A stretch of DNA of 64,000 nucleotides from Lycocorax pyrrhopterus obiensis (Eukaryota; Chordata; Aves; Passeriformes; Paradisaeidae), in contig JACSVZ010000002.1 of the NCBI GenBank assembly GCA_014706295.1, positions 54,226,660 through 54,290,659 on the forward strand. The letters are read 5' to 3'. The position numbers and the translations under genes are program-made. Shown in pieces: positions 12,301-24,033 of this stretch; positions within the stretch are counted from its first letter, which is position 1; every line of letters starts with the position of its first letter. Below the pieces are notes generated by a model. It did not search any database and was not told where the DNA came from. It saw nothing but the letters and a program-made list of their open reading frames with translations.

Positions 12301-15300
12301 CATACAGCAGGCAAAGCATAGAGTTTTTTCCTGGACTACATTTGACAAACAAAATAACTATGTATTCAAAGACTGAGCAAATCAATAAAAATAAACAAAA
12401 TTAATTAAAAGCACCTTCAGTCCTTGTATTCCCTTCCAGAACTTGGATCCTCTCCTGGGCATGCCGAGTTGGCTTGCACAGCCCCTATTTATTGAAGTCA
12501 GAAATTCCCATTTACTTTGTATTTAGTATTTTTTTTTCCACCACCACCAAAAAAAAAAAAAAGGAACTGCTGCCCAACTGTTCTATAGTTTCAGAACCTC
12601 ATTATAATAATTCACATAACATCCAAAGATATCCATACAAAACTGACAGTGATGGTTAGGGTCCTCAAAACCCTTGAAAGGATTCTGACAACCTCCCAGC
12701 ACTCCTTTATATAGGATCAATGCTTTCCCTGAGGAAGCATTCAGATTTAATAGACTTGAGATATGCCTACGGTGTCAAGAAGAGACTCAGTTTTGTACAT
12801 TGAGACTCAATATTGTACACTTAAAACACTCAAATAACCCTACTTCAACAAGGTATTATTTTGGAAATAAATAAAAATTAGGAGAGAAGAATCTTGAGCC
12901 ACCAGGCTTCAGATACTCATTCAGCACTGTAAACATCAAGTAGGCTTATTAAAGAAAACATGAGCACCAAATTATCCAGTCAAGCATCTGGATAACTAAA
13001 TACAATACAAATACAATTCTAATAAGCTGTTTAACTCCATGCAATTAAACTACAGTTCCCCAGAAGTGTCACATTGCATGCCATCAATCTCACTGTCTGA
13101 AAGAGTGATTGTAACACAATGATCCATCATTTTCTTCCATCACTATATGATGGTGGTACAGAATGGGTTAAATATGTAGTCATAAAATCTTTGTATATGT
13201 CTTACTCAGTGATACAAAAAACAAAAGAAAGCTTCTAAAAGTATTCTGTTACAATGTTCAATATTTTTAAATGCTTTACAACGTCCCCTCACCTCGGGGT
13301 TTGGTGGCACACTGACTGCAACCCAGTTGCTAGTTCTGTATAAAGGAGGATAAACTTTCTGTTGGCAGACACTTCCTTAATTCCTCAAAATTTTACTTTT
13401 GCTGGAAGAGATTTCAAATCTGACCACAACAGTTAAGGAAAAAACTTGCACTCCAGTATAAAATATACAAATCAGAAAATATACACAACTAACAAAAACA
13501 ATCTCAGTACTACTCGATGAGAGGTATTTGGTTCCTCCTCCAACATTCCAGTAATGTAAAACCAGCGTGTAAGGTAGAAAATAATTTTTCAATTTCAGGA
13601 AACATCATTACTAGCTGCCAAAAGTCTATCCACATAATAAGAACTATTTGCTAAAGCTGAACACCTGCAGTTTTATAGAAGGCCTCCAAGGACAGCTGTA
13701 AGTATTCCAGTCTACTGATACAGCAGCCAATCAAAACCTGAAGCTTTTGTCTGAGAAAGCAAGATGTTTTGCTAGCTAGGTCTACATTTACATTTGCAGA
13801 CATTTGATTTAGACAGGTAGACAGGTGGACACACAGTCTGATCATGATATAATGCCCTGTATGCAAGAGACAAGGCCAGTGTAGGATGTCTTAGTTAAGT
13901 CCTGAAAGTAGATTTCTGCTCCCAAAATGCTCTTGGAAGCAGTCCAGACTGCTGGAACTTTGCATTGTAGGAAACTGTCACACAAATACGTGTGTATTCG
14001 TTGCCTTCCCAAATACAAGGCAATTGATTGAATAGCAAATAAAATATCAGTACAAAGGAAAAATCTTCCTCATAGTATGCATAAATAATATGTCCAACCC
14101 CCTGTCTCTGCTGGTTTCCACAGCTGAAAGTGTGACCATCATTTTGGTATGAAAAAGATGTTCTTTTTATTTTTTGGTATGCATCTTCAGTAGCACAGCT
14201 TTGCTCTTGTTAGTTACACCCAGGCTGTTACTATAATGGTTATGCTCCTTAAGGGGAAGTTTACCTACAGAATATTCAGTCCCTTATACTTAAAGGTCCA
14301 TACAGAGTTATGAGCTACCAAACTGCTCTTAATAGATCTTACATGGATGAGGTGACTATGACAGAGCACAACCAGAGTTTATATATGGAGAGGTGAGAAG
14401 AAGTAGAACTCCTTTCTCACCGTGTGAGTGAAAAGAGTATTTCCCACTACTCTGCTGTGATCCTCTTTGGCTGGTGAAGGTTCTGCCTTAGATCTCAGGC
14501 TGTTTCAACCATTGCACAAGTGTTTCGTACATAGCATGGTACATTCTCCTCGAGTAACCAACCTGCAAATACTTCCAGAAATGTTACTGTAGAGATAAAG
14601 AGACAATCCAATAAAGAAAACATTTCTTACCCCTGAAATTTTGTCTTGCTGTTTGGAAATGAGCTGAAACAACAGATGCTACTTAACCTGGGGTTCTGCT
14701 TCTCACCTCCTCTACAGGCAGAGGTCATGGGCACAGACAGTGCAACACAGAACTCTTAACCCCTTTCCACTGAACAAAGAAAGCAGATTATCTTTGAAAA
14801 CATGTTCCTGAGTACACACACAGTTTTGCCAGCTGCCAGCATGGCTCCATGTGACGCAAAATGCAAGCAGCACGAATTCCAGAGAAATTGAAATTTGTCC
14901 TTTTGTAATTCACTATGTAGAATCTCCTGCAAAGGGAAGGATCTAGAGGGCATATACTTGCACACACAAAAGAGTCTGAGATGGAAATAAATAAATACAT
15001 AAATAAAAGCTAAAGTATTAAACACTTGATGATTTCAATAGATGTCTACAAAGCCAGGAGTAGCATTCATTCCTGAATTAAAACCAAAAATTCTTTCCAA
15101 TGTACATCTGTATGAACAAGACCAGCTCAGATCTTATCTCAAGGTAAGAAGAACACACCATCTCCCAAACTTAAAGGCAAAAATGAGTGCTGTTAACTGC
15201 CCTGAGAAAAAAAATTAAATGTATTCCCTTGTTGGCCAGAAATGTAAAACTTCAGCAATTATGTCATCTCAAGCAACTCTCCATGGGATCACTACGCCTT

Positions 15301-16331
15301 TTGTACATAGTGGAAAGATGTGAGCGTAGAAGCAGTTTCAAGGAAAGTTTCAGTAACTGCACACTCTGACAGAGCCTCCCTCTATGCTGGGACTTGGCTC
15401 CCTTTCAGCTGTAAGTACAACCAAATGAGAGCAGACCAATCACTCTCCAAAAGAGCCACTGTAAAACTGATTTGAACCACAAGCTTATCTTTCTGATATG
15501 AAGACTGACTACTCTTTTCCAAAAAAAGGGGTTATGCCAGATAAGTTAGCCTGCTTCCACAAGTCAGGGTCAAATTTCCTTATGTGAGGAATGAAAGTCT
15601 AAAAGCAATTGAGAAACTTGAAAAAATACTCACTGGCAACTATTCTTATTTCATTTATTGTGGGACAAAGCCTGCACACTCATGTATAATATCAACTGAT
15701 ACAAAAATCACACTACCTGAATTTCAAAATAACTGTTTTGGGTAAAACCCTTAGTCTTACCAAAGTCTGTCACTACTGACTACTTTCCTGAGGCCGGATC
15801 TTATCCTTGGTATTTGGAGAAGTCAAAATTGCCCAAAATCTACCTTGAATACCTGGAGATATGAGCCCAAACAGAACACCAGACAAATAATGCAGTCTGC
15901 TTTAAATAAATAGGCCTCTTTCTTTGCTTTGGGATAGTTTTGGCTTTGTCTGATTTAAGTCTGTGTTTCCAGTGAGGTCTATTTACTACATGAAAACTGT
16001 TGTTCCCTCTACATTCTGATGGAATGTGATGCACATCTCTTGTCCTAAACACCATCAAATATACACATTTTATTAGGGCTAAGAAAGATCCACAGAATTT
16101 AATAGAAACTATATTAGTACTAAAGAGGTATGTTGTGTTGCCCATAAATATTTATATTACCAATTTTACCAGTCACATCAGAAGCCTGCTGTACAGCAAG
16201 GCACTATAGAAACAGAAAAATTACAACATACAAAGAAATTGATATCGTCTTTGCTGGACAATTTTCACATTTTTTGCATTTCAGGCAAGGAAATCTATCC
16301 CAGTACCATACAAAAAAAACTCCCACAAAAA

Positions 16332-16363
16332 CCAAAAAAACAACAACAAACAAACAAACAAAA
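16332..16363. repeat. A-rich (CAAA)n/(CAA)n simple repeat
   Basis: An A-rich block of accaaaaaaa followed by caacaacaaa and caaacaaacaaa units. It is a short imperfect microsatellite with no recognisable retroposon attached. Confidence 0.8.
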
Positions 16364-19300
16364 GTTTCCCACAATAACTCATAATCTTTACACTCTGTAA
16401 TTTTAAATTGTAAACATTTATAGTCTATAAGCATTCATAAATTCTGTTACAGCTGACCATTGATTTTCTCCAGCAAAAGTAACAATCTATTTCTTGGGTC
16501 CAGGTTCAGTAAGAGCTCAGTATGATGTTATTATGAACAGAGTTAGTTAGGAAGAAAATCCTCTATACTACTGTGCACGTGTAAAAGTTGACTGTTACAG
16601 GGCACCTATATCTAAAGGGTTAAGTTTAACAAATTATTTTAATTATGTTAAAGAATGTTTAAAACCTAATATTAATGAAAGATTTCATTCCATAGTTTGA
16701 TCACAACAAAAGCAGGAAATTCAGAGCTGACATTCCAACAGCAACCTTAGCCCTATCCCATTGTGTATATTCATTTCAATTGAGTCTTTGTTTCTATGAC
16801 CTCATAATATATGTGAAATGAAGGAAGGTGCTAGGAAAAAATCCTAAAATTCATATAAATCAGTAGTATGTTGTTAAGTTCCATTACTATACCAGTAGCA
16901 GTTGAGTGGAGATAGCATTCTGGATGAAAAAAATATACATGTTGACTAGTCCATGCATTTATTATATGCTATTGGCCGTGAATGCACGTACTCTACCAAC
17001 ATTTCTGGTTGTTCACCTTTCACATTAGGATGGGTACCTTGTCAAAACCTGGATGCAAGAAACCTAGAAGCTGAAAGAGCCTATTAGGTATGGGGCTCCA
17101 GACAAATCTTACTTAATTTCATCTGAAGTTGGCTCCTGAAGAAGTACAATCATTTGGGTTCCAGCTCAAAACTAATAACCTGCCAACCCCAATCTGGCTC
17201 CATGCATACATAATCTGAATGTTTCTGCAGTGTTTCCTCAGAACCAGAGCACAAGGAAATTCACTACAACTGCTCCCCTGTGCTCCCACACTGCATCAGG
17301 ACAGGTTTATCTCAGCCTTTAAGCTCTAGCTCTTCTGCATATTGACCTGCCCTGGACTCATTTCCTCTTGCCCTGCATTTCACGTTAGACTGGATGCAGA
17401 GTCCAGATATGAGTATTACAGACCTGATATGTGCATCCTAATAGGACTATTTGCTGTATTGAAGGTAAATGTGTTGCAGAGCTGCCCTTGGGAATTTTTT
17501 CAGGAATTGGCCCAAACCCAAAAAATCCAGTGCTGTGCTGCACCTCGTAAGTCATCATTTTGCATTAACCACCAGACCTGAACGGGTTTTGTGTATGTGT
17601 TGCCCAAACAGCCTGTGCTGGGAGACACTGCAAGGTCTCCACATTGTACTTCTCATGCTACATGACAATAATTGGTACTTTCTGAAACTTGAATGCAAGA
17701 ACTTCCACACCTGTACTTAGGCAAACATTTTCATACGATGCTGAAAGACGGCCTAAGTATCTAGAGCTCAAGTTTAAAAACACATTAGATAAGAACAGTG
17801 AAAAGCATATATAAGGGAAATACTTTTAACTGTAGAATATGGGTATTTCACACCTGAAAACTCAGAACGGCATCTCATAGCACCTCATAAAGCAAACCAG
17901 GCACAGGTCACAGATATGCAGAAATAAAATGCAGCAAACATAACCACCAAGGAGGGAAGGCAATACAAGTGACTTTGCATTTCTCTGTGCTAGCAATGGC
18001 TGGAAGTGATTCGGGGTCTAAGGGTAACTAAGAGGAATCTCAGAGCTCCCATGTCAATGAGAATTGCTGCTCTTCAGAATGGAAAAGTTTGAGAAATTAA
18101 TGAATACCAGCACAGCTCTGGCCATGCTCCATACATACCTCCAAGGTATACTCTGGCTATCATTAATCAGGAAGATCTGTATCACCTTAAGATTTGGAGA
18201 TTTTCTTTACTGGAATGGTGCATTAAAAGCCTCTGCACAAACCTAGAACCTACATTTTGTTTCTGTGAAAAAGTCAAAATGTCAGTCAAACCCAATCTTT
18301 TCAACTGGAAAACAGGATCTAAACAAGCACGCCTCTAACTCAGGAATTTAAATGGTAAAAATTCTGATGCCACTCTGCACAGTGCTCTCTAGGGTCTTCA
18401 GTACTGAGCTCCTGCTTTGCAGACTGAAGGAGTAATTAATTTCTTACTGGACAGAACTACAAAAAAGAGGTTCCAGTCATGAACTGTTTGTCTTAAGACA
18501 ATTAGATTTTAAAACCAAAATATGCAGGCGGTGTACCATGAAACAAATCACACAATGAAATGCACATGAAAAATCTGCTCATTGCAATTTTGGTCACCAA
18601 GAACTAGATACCGTGATTTTCTTGAATTCATTACAGATCTCCCCTCAGCAATGGTGGAAGTTCATTGAACAGAGGGAAACTGTACATAGCCAAAAATTGT
18701 TACAATGTTGCCATTTCTATTCTCTTTCAAAATGTACTACAGTTTACACAGAATATAGAGACCTCATATAAATGCTTTCTTTCACCTCTGCAATTCAGCA
18801 TAGCTTATTTCCTTGCTTGGCTGCAAAAATGTTCATTATTTCTGAGTACTGTTAAATGGATTGGTTATCATCACTATTACAGGGAGATAATAATCTGCTG
18901 CTTCCAATGGGCAACTACCAGTGTTTTAGAGAGCCATTGCTCAAAATTTGGTTTCAGTTTTTTCAGTTTTTCAGTTTTCTGCTTCTGAAACAATCTGAAG
19001 ATTACAGAAAAAACACGGTTTGGGAAAGAGTTAGGATTAGGGTATGATCTGATTTAAGACTACTGAAAGCAGGTGAAAGATTCCCACGAACTTTAATGAC
19101 CTTAACAATGTGCTGACAATGTATAACGTAGAGATTGGCTATACCTGTTATCATGTTATTGAAGACATGCTGCTCTTTCTCCTGATATCTAAGCAAGTTT
19201 AGCTTTTTCTTATTGCATGATAGCAGTAGCGTAGATAAACACTTGGTCAGGCTACTGCTACTCAAAAAGGCAAGTCTAGATGTGGAAGATTATATGAGAA

Positions 19301-22300
19301 ATGGAAGAAGGATGGAAGGTAAGAAAACTGAATTAAAAAAGCACTAAATGTCCATGTAGACAAAAGATGAATTTGTCTCACTTAAAAATAGCTATGTACC
19401 ACCTATTTTCCAATTCCTTCAGAATTTTATTGAAACCTTAAAGACATGTTTCCCAAAAGTATTACAGGAATTGTAAGAAAAAAGTGCAAATTATTAAAAA
19501 AGTGACTAATTTTTCTATCAATTCCAGTTACCAAGAGGTTTTGGATATTTTAGAATTATCAGATGTTGTACTGGTACCCATATAATATCATGGAAACAAG
19601 AACCAAATAACATCTATACGTGAAACATCCAGAATGCAGATTGGGTCTGCCTAATGATTCAAGATAACCATAATGTTTACCAACTCAGATAATTATTTCA
19701 AGCTGAAAGGAAAAGGGTTCTATTTGTTCTGTCTCTTTCATATGACAGGAAGTTAAAACAGACTATGTGGGCACTGACTGTGTAAACACAAATCATTTTT
19801 AAGCTCTGTAAATATATCAACACAGAAATTATGCTATGTTTTTCTCTTTGGAAAGGCAGCCAGCACAACATAAACCTCACCAGAATCTAACAGCTAACAG
19901 TTACATATAGAAGGATGTTTTCCATTTGTGATAAAGCCAACTGTAATAAAAAGTTTCATCTTTCATGGCTACACATAAATGCTTTTATGTAAAACCAGAA
20001 AGTTAGTGAGGTGCCTTCTGCACCGATGGCACAGAAAATATAAGCCTTTATTCAGTACTTCTTTACAGAATTAGTGCAGATGAATGATGGCCTCAGGCTG
20101 GCCCAGAGGAAACAAACAAAAAACAAAACAAAAATTAAATCAGTTTCTTTGAATTCTGTAAAAACTACTGTAATGGGATATGCAGTGTTGTGAACATTTA
20201 GGAAAATTGTGGACTTTTCAGATTCTGCAGGATAAGGAACAGTCAGATTAGAATTATTGGAACTCATGTCACTGGAAATAGCACTGAGCAATAAAGATCT
20301 TTGTTTTATCTTTCCATTCCAATAAAATGCCTGGAATTGGTTTCAAAAATTCTAAGTAACACATAGCAACATACTAACAGTTCATGTAAGAGCATTTTTA
20401 TCTGGCATCCTTGGGTACATTCATTCCTTATTCCTATATGTTACTGTCCTGTAAAAACTAGTGCAATATACACATTAAAGTAACATTGTTTAACAGATAT
20501 CATAATTCAAAAGTCTCATGAAAGAAAATTCCATCTAAATAACAGCATGTACAAAAGCAGTACTGACAGAATTCAATGCCTAAATAAATGGATTTAGAGT
20601 TTGAAAATGAACTCATAGATGCAGCAGATCATAAAAATATAGTCACTTTTTTTGCTAAAAGCATATTTTTGGCATTCCATATAATGTATTTCTATTAAAA
20701 TGGTCATTCTTCCGTGACTTATTTCCACTTGTTTTTCTCATAACATTCAGTTAAGAGGCATAATAATACACTTCAGTGCTTGTCTTTCCTTTGGACCACT
20801 GTGGTGAATTCAGCACCTGGACTACTAAGTGATAACCACCTTACTCCTGACCTCACTTACTGAAAGTACGTCTCAGTGGTCATCGGACTGGGTCCCAATG
20901 CTGCAGGAAATTCAGGTGAAAACATACAAAGTTCTAGCAGCTAGGAGATGGTATGTGGTGTGAAGAGTAGATTGGTTAAAGCCTGGAAGCTGATAGATGT
21001 GAATGTGTGACTGTGAGCTGTCAGTGGCTGCTTCCACCCAAATTTACTAACTACATGGGAAAACAGTTTTTATTTTCTTCAAAGCCAATCATGTGCCCAA
21101 ACAACACTGTGGATCTGGACTGAACTTCCTCTGTGACTTCACTTTAAAACAAGGAACACAGCTTTTTCTCAAATTTTTAGAAGGCTAAGTAGACTTAGGG
21201 CTTAAAGATTTGCAAAAGATAGAACAAGGGGAGAGAAAGAACTTTTGATTCTCAACTCCAGTATCAAAATCAACTTAATGGTCTTCTAAAGGAAAATTAG
21301 GTTATTCTAAATATTTCATAAAGGAGAATTTAGTATTGATAACTTTCTTTCCTTGAGTGATTTTCCGAAGTCAAAAATAAACAGATGTGGGATTTGATTT
21401 GATTTGAATACTTCTATAAAAGATAGATGAAACAGTAAAATATCCAAGATCATAACTCAATATCAAAAGGCAAAATATGTACATTATTTTTGAGTATTTT
21501 CCTGAAAAACCTCTTACACAATAACTAGTTTAGCTACAAAACTTCCTATCTTATCAACTATCTATAACAGGAGATGTTTGGATGTTCACAGAGAACCTGT
21601 GAAAATTCAATAGAAATTCTTATGTTTCCACTACATAATTTAAAGAAAATAGGAAGATAACATAGTGACTTCATTCCCTAACAGACAGTAAGAAAAGTTA
21701 TGCAAAGAGGAAATCAACTTGCACAGTTTTGTAACTACACCTTTATAGAGCAGCATCAGAAACTGAAGATGTGCAGCTGAACCTCGTAATACAACCTGCA
21801 GCAGATGTGTTTGTGCAATGGTCCAGTGACCCTATCATACCTACAGTATCGTTATACTTGGTCATGTACAAGTGAAAAGAGAATACAACCCATGTCAAAG
21901 CCTAAGGGCAGATAAAAGGGAATATTGTGCACTTCACTGGCCTTTCTACTGGGAAGCCTGTATCCAACAAATACCCAGTTACAGCAGCAAAGAAAAGTTA
22001 GGTCCTATCACCCTGTGCTTTTATGAAAAGCATGAGAAACTCTTTAATAACTACATATTTTCAGATATACTTAGGGATTTCTATCTTTAAAAAAGTAAAA
22101 TTAATGTCTTCTTCATGTTTGCCAATGACCCTTAGTGTATGCAGAAGCATTAATACAAATCCAAGACAAAGTAACCTGCTTAATAGTCTTATTATTAGTT
22201 TCTAGTGGTATTTTAGTGTAACTCATATCTGAGCCTTGACTTAAATCAGACTTAATTGAGCAGCAATATAAAGGAAAAACATAAAATGTGTCAAGAATGG

Positions 22301-22373
22301 AAAACTCTTACTGTCCTTGCTCTGGCAGTCAGTGTTCTTAACAGGAAGAAGAAACAACTGCTTTTACTGTCAC

Positions 22374-22425
22374 GGGTGCACCCTGCTGCACAAGTGCACA
22401 ACCATTTTCCAAGGGTGTGCACCCT
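22374..22425. repeat. Pair of GTGCAC-centred palindromes
   Basis: A perfect 10-bp palindrome gggtgcaccc lies at 22374-22383. A near-palindrome agggtgtgcaccct follows at 22412-22425. Two further tgca-containing words lie between them. The function is unknown. The pair could form a small cruciform or be a binding site for a dimeric factor, but chance is a fair explanation. Confidence 0.5.
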
Positions 22426-22871
22426 ACCTTTCCAGAATTTATTAGACTCCTGTGTTACAAACTGATGTTCACAGGTCTGTCTTACCTTGAAACCATATTT
22501 TTAGTAATTATCTATAAACTGCAGTAAGTCAAAATACATGTCTTCTGTGCAGACCAGAGATAGGAATTAAATGAGAACATCCACTCTAGTTCTTACCTTC
22601 TTTAAAAGACACTTAAAAAGAATGCTAGTGTTGCAGCATCAAATGAATTGTGGGGAAAAAAAATCAACCTAACCATAAACCCAAAACACACAGATGCAGG
22701 AATGGAATGCAGAGTGTTAGCAGAAGGGAAAATAAAAAAAAAAAATAGCACACATATTCAGCAGATGAGAAGTATGGAAGAAAAAGAGGCTAATGACAAT
22801 AGGAAATTATGTTTGTATACATATTGACAATTCTAAGTGATTAGTTAGAGCTGAATATGTGTTAGGCTTGA

Positions 22872-22876
22872 CAAAG
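22872..22876. repeat. 5-bp target-site duplication, left copy (caaag)
   Basis: The bases caaag stand directly before the inferred LTR edge and recur at 23965-23969 directly after the other edge. A 5-bp duplication is what ERVL-class and some other retroviral integrases leave. The perfect match fixes both ends of the LTR and shows that the LTR with its flanks is a single intact insertion. Confidence 0.85.
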
Positions 22877-23624
22877 TGCTGGAGGTTAGGATTGCTCCGT
22901 TCGTTTTCTTTCTCTCATGATATTTTCTCCTGTATGTTGCTAAGAGACAATAAAGACCAGTACTTAAGAGAGACAAAAGAAGTTGCCATGGGTCAGAGGA
23001 AGGATGAGGCTGGCTACTCTCTTAGCTGAAGGGGTTTCTCTTGGAGGGGCAGAGATACGGCAAGATTTGGGCTGGGGGAATGGGCTGGGTGTAGCTCCTA
23101 GCTCTCTCTCCCTGTTGGCATTGGGGGGGAAACAGGCTGTGGTCGTTGTGGGGAGAGTTCACCACCACTGCGAGGCTCCGTCTCCTGCTGCCTTCTCCTA
23201 CCGAGAGTGAAGCTCTGCTTGTGGGAGTGGCCATTGCAGTGGAACCTTATCAACACCCTACCTTACTGAAAAAGGACCCTTCACTATCTGCTTGGGAGCC
23301 TCAGGGGAAACCCCAGGACTCCAAGCCCCTTCCCCCTCCAAGGGAACCTCTCCTGGCCGTGTTCAGGAGCCGGGCTGCCACTGCCCAGCCCCGCCATTTC
23401 TCTGTCACTGCTCCAGATTTTTTGATACACTGCAGCCACTCACCCCCTGCCTGCCAGGACACCTTGCGGCTCCTGCCACAGCTGCCAAGTTTCTGCTGCC
23501 TCTTGTTCGCTGCCCCGGGTGAGCCCTGCCTTCCAGCCGCTGCTCTGAGGTTCCTGCTGCAGCCCATTTCTGCCATCCAGCCCGTCCGCCATTACCATGT
23601 GAGGGAGACATGACTGAGCTCGCG

Positions 23625-23645
23625 CCACAGCGCCCCCTGCAGGCC
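23625..23645 (-). promoter_or_regulatory. CTCF-like motif 1 in LTR copy 1
   Basis: On the minus strand the sequence reads ggcctgcagggggcgctgtg. It contains the core AGGGGGCGCT preceded by the conserved CC of the vertebrate CTCF consensus. CTCF is the zinc-finger protein that anchors chromatin loops. Binding is inferred from the motif only; CpG methylation of a silenced LTR could block it. Confidence 0.6.
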
Positions 23646-23681
23646 GGGGGAACCATCGCACCTGCCCTGCCCGGCCGGGAG

Positions 23682-23705
23682 CCACCATCGCCCCCTGCCG
23701 GCTGT
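23682..23705 (-). promoter_or_regulatory. CTCF-like motif 2 in LTR copy 1
   Basis: On the minus strand it reads ccggcagggggcgatgg. This is the same core as motif 1 except that the position after GGGGGCG is A where copy 2 has C. It lies 57 bp from motif 1, as in copy 2. The mismatch falls late in the core and may weaken binding. Confidence 0.5.
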
Positions 23706-23964
23706 GGCCGTAACTGCAGCAAAGGGGAAAGTGCTCAAAGAGCAGGAAGAGGCTGCTTTTTGGGTTTTCTGTTCTTGCTTGTTGTTGTTACCATTGTTGC
23801 TATACACATACTAGTAAAGAACTGTTATTCCTTTTCCCATATCTTTGCCTGAAAGCCCCTTAATTTCAAAGCTATAATAATTCGGAGGGAAGGGGGGTCA
23901 TATTCTCCATTCCAAGGGAGGTTCCCGCCTTCCTTGGCAGACACCTGTGTTTCAAACCAAGACA

Positions 23965-23969
23965 CAAAG
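23965..23969. repeat. 5-bp target-site duplication, right copy (caaag)
   Basis: Identical to the copy at 22872-22876. Together they bracket the minus-strand solo LTR. Confidence 0.85.
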
Positions 23970-24016
23970 GTACAAGCAAAGGAAAGTAGGAGTGCACATT
24001 AATGTATACATACATT

Positions 24017-24033
24017 TATATATATATATATAT
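24017..24033. repeat. (TA)n microsatellite
   Basis: Seventeen bases of alternating T and A, just beyond the right edge of the solo LTR. Likely variable in length between individuals. Confidence 0.9.

Larger units (their letters stand above)
9331..22871. other. Long AT-rich non-coding stretch
   Basis: About 13.5 kb with no supported gene. All open frames are short (up to 107 codons) and unrelated to any protein I recognise. Simple sequence includes a poly-A run at 12549-12562, a (CAAA)n patch at 16332-16363, a TTCAGTTT-type repeat at about 18953-18985, and a small palindromic pair at 22374-22425. No retroposon of recent age is recognisable, so this stretch is old sequence compared with the right half of the window. 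Confidence 0.65.
22877..23964 (-). mobile_element. Solo LTR, passerine ERVL-type, minus orientation
   Basis: A 1,088-bp solo LTR of an endogenous retrovirus. Read on the minus strand it begins TGTCTTGGTTTG and ends CTCCAGCA, giving the TG...CA ends expected of LTRs, and it is flanked by a perfect 5-bp duplication (caaag). It matches the inverted copy at 59021-60201 along its whole length; the first 150 bp are about 90% identical by eye, with indels in the middle. I recognise the 5' end as a common songbird LTR, and the 5-bp duplication fits ERVL. The middle (about 23300-23720) is GC- and CpG-rich. No internal retroviral genes remain: the provirus was reduced to one LTR by recombination between its two ends. 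Frames within it (for example 155 codons at 23146-23613, antisense to the LTR) are not retroviral genes. Confidence 0.85.

Noticed and set aside
23146..23613. 155-codon plus-strand frame rich in Pro, Leu and Ala
   Set aside because: It lies wholly inside the solo LTR, antisense to it. GC-rich sequence has few stops. The other LTR copy has a 151-codon antisense frame sharing a few words (RFLLQPIS), but LTRs carry no antisense gene that I know of in this family.
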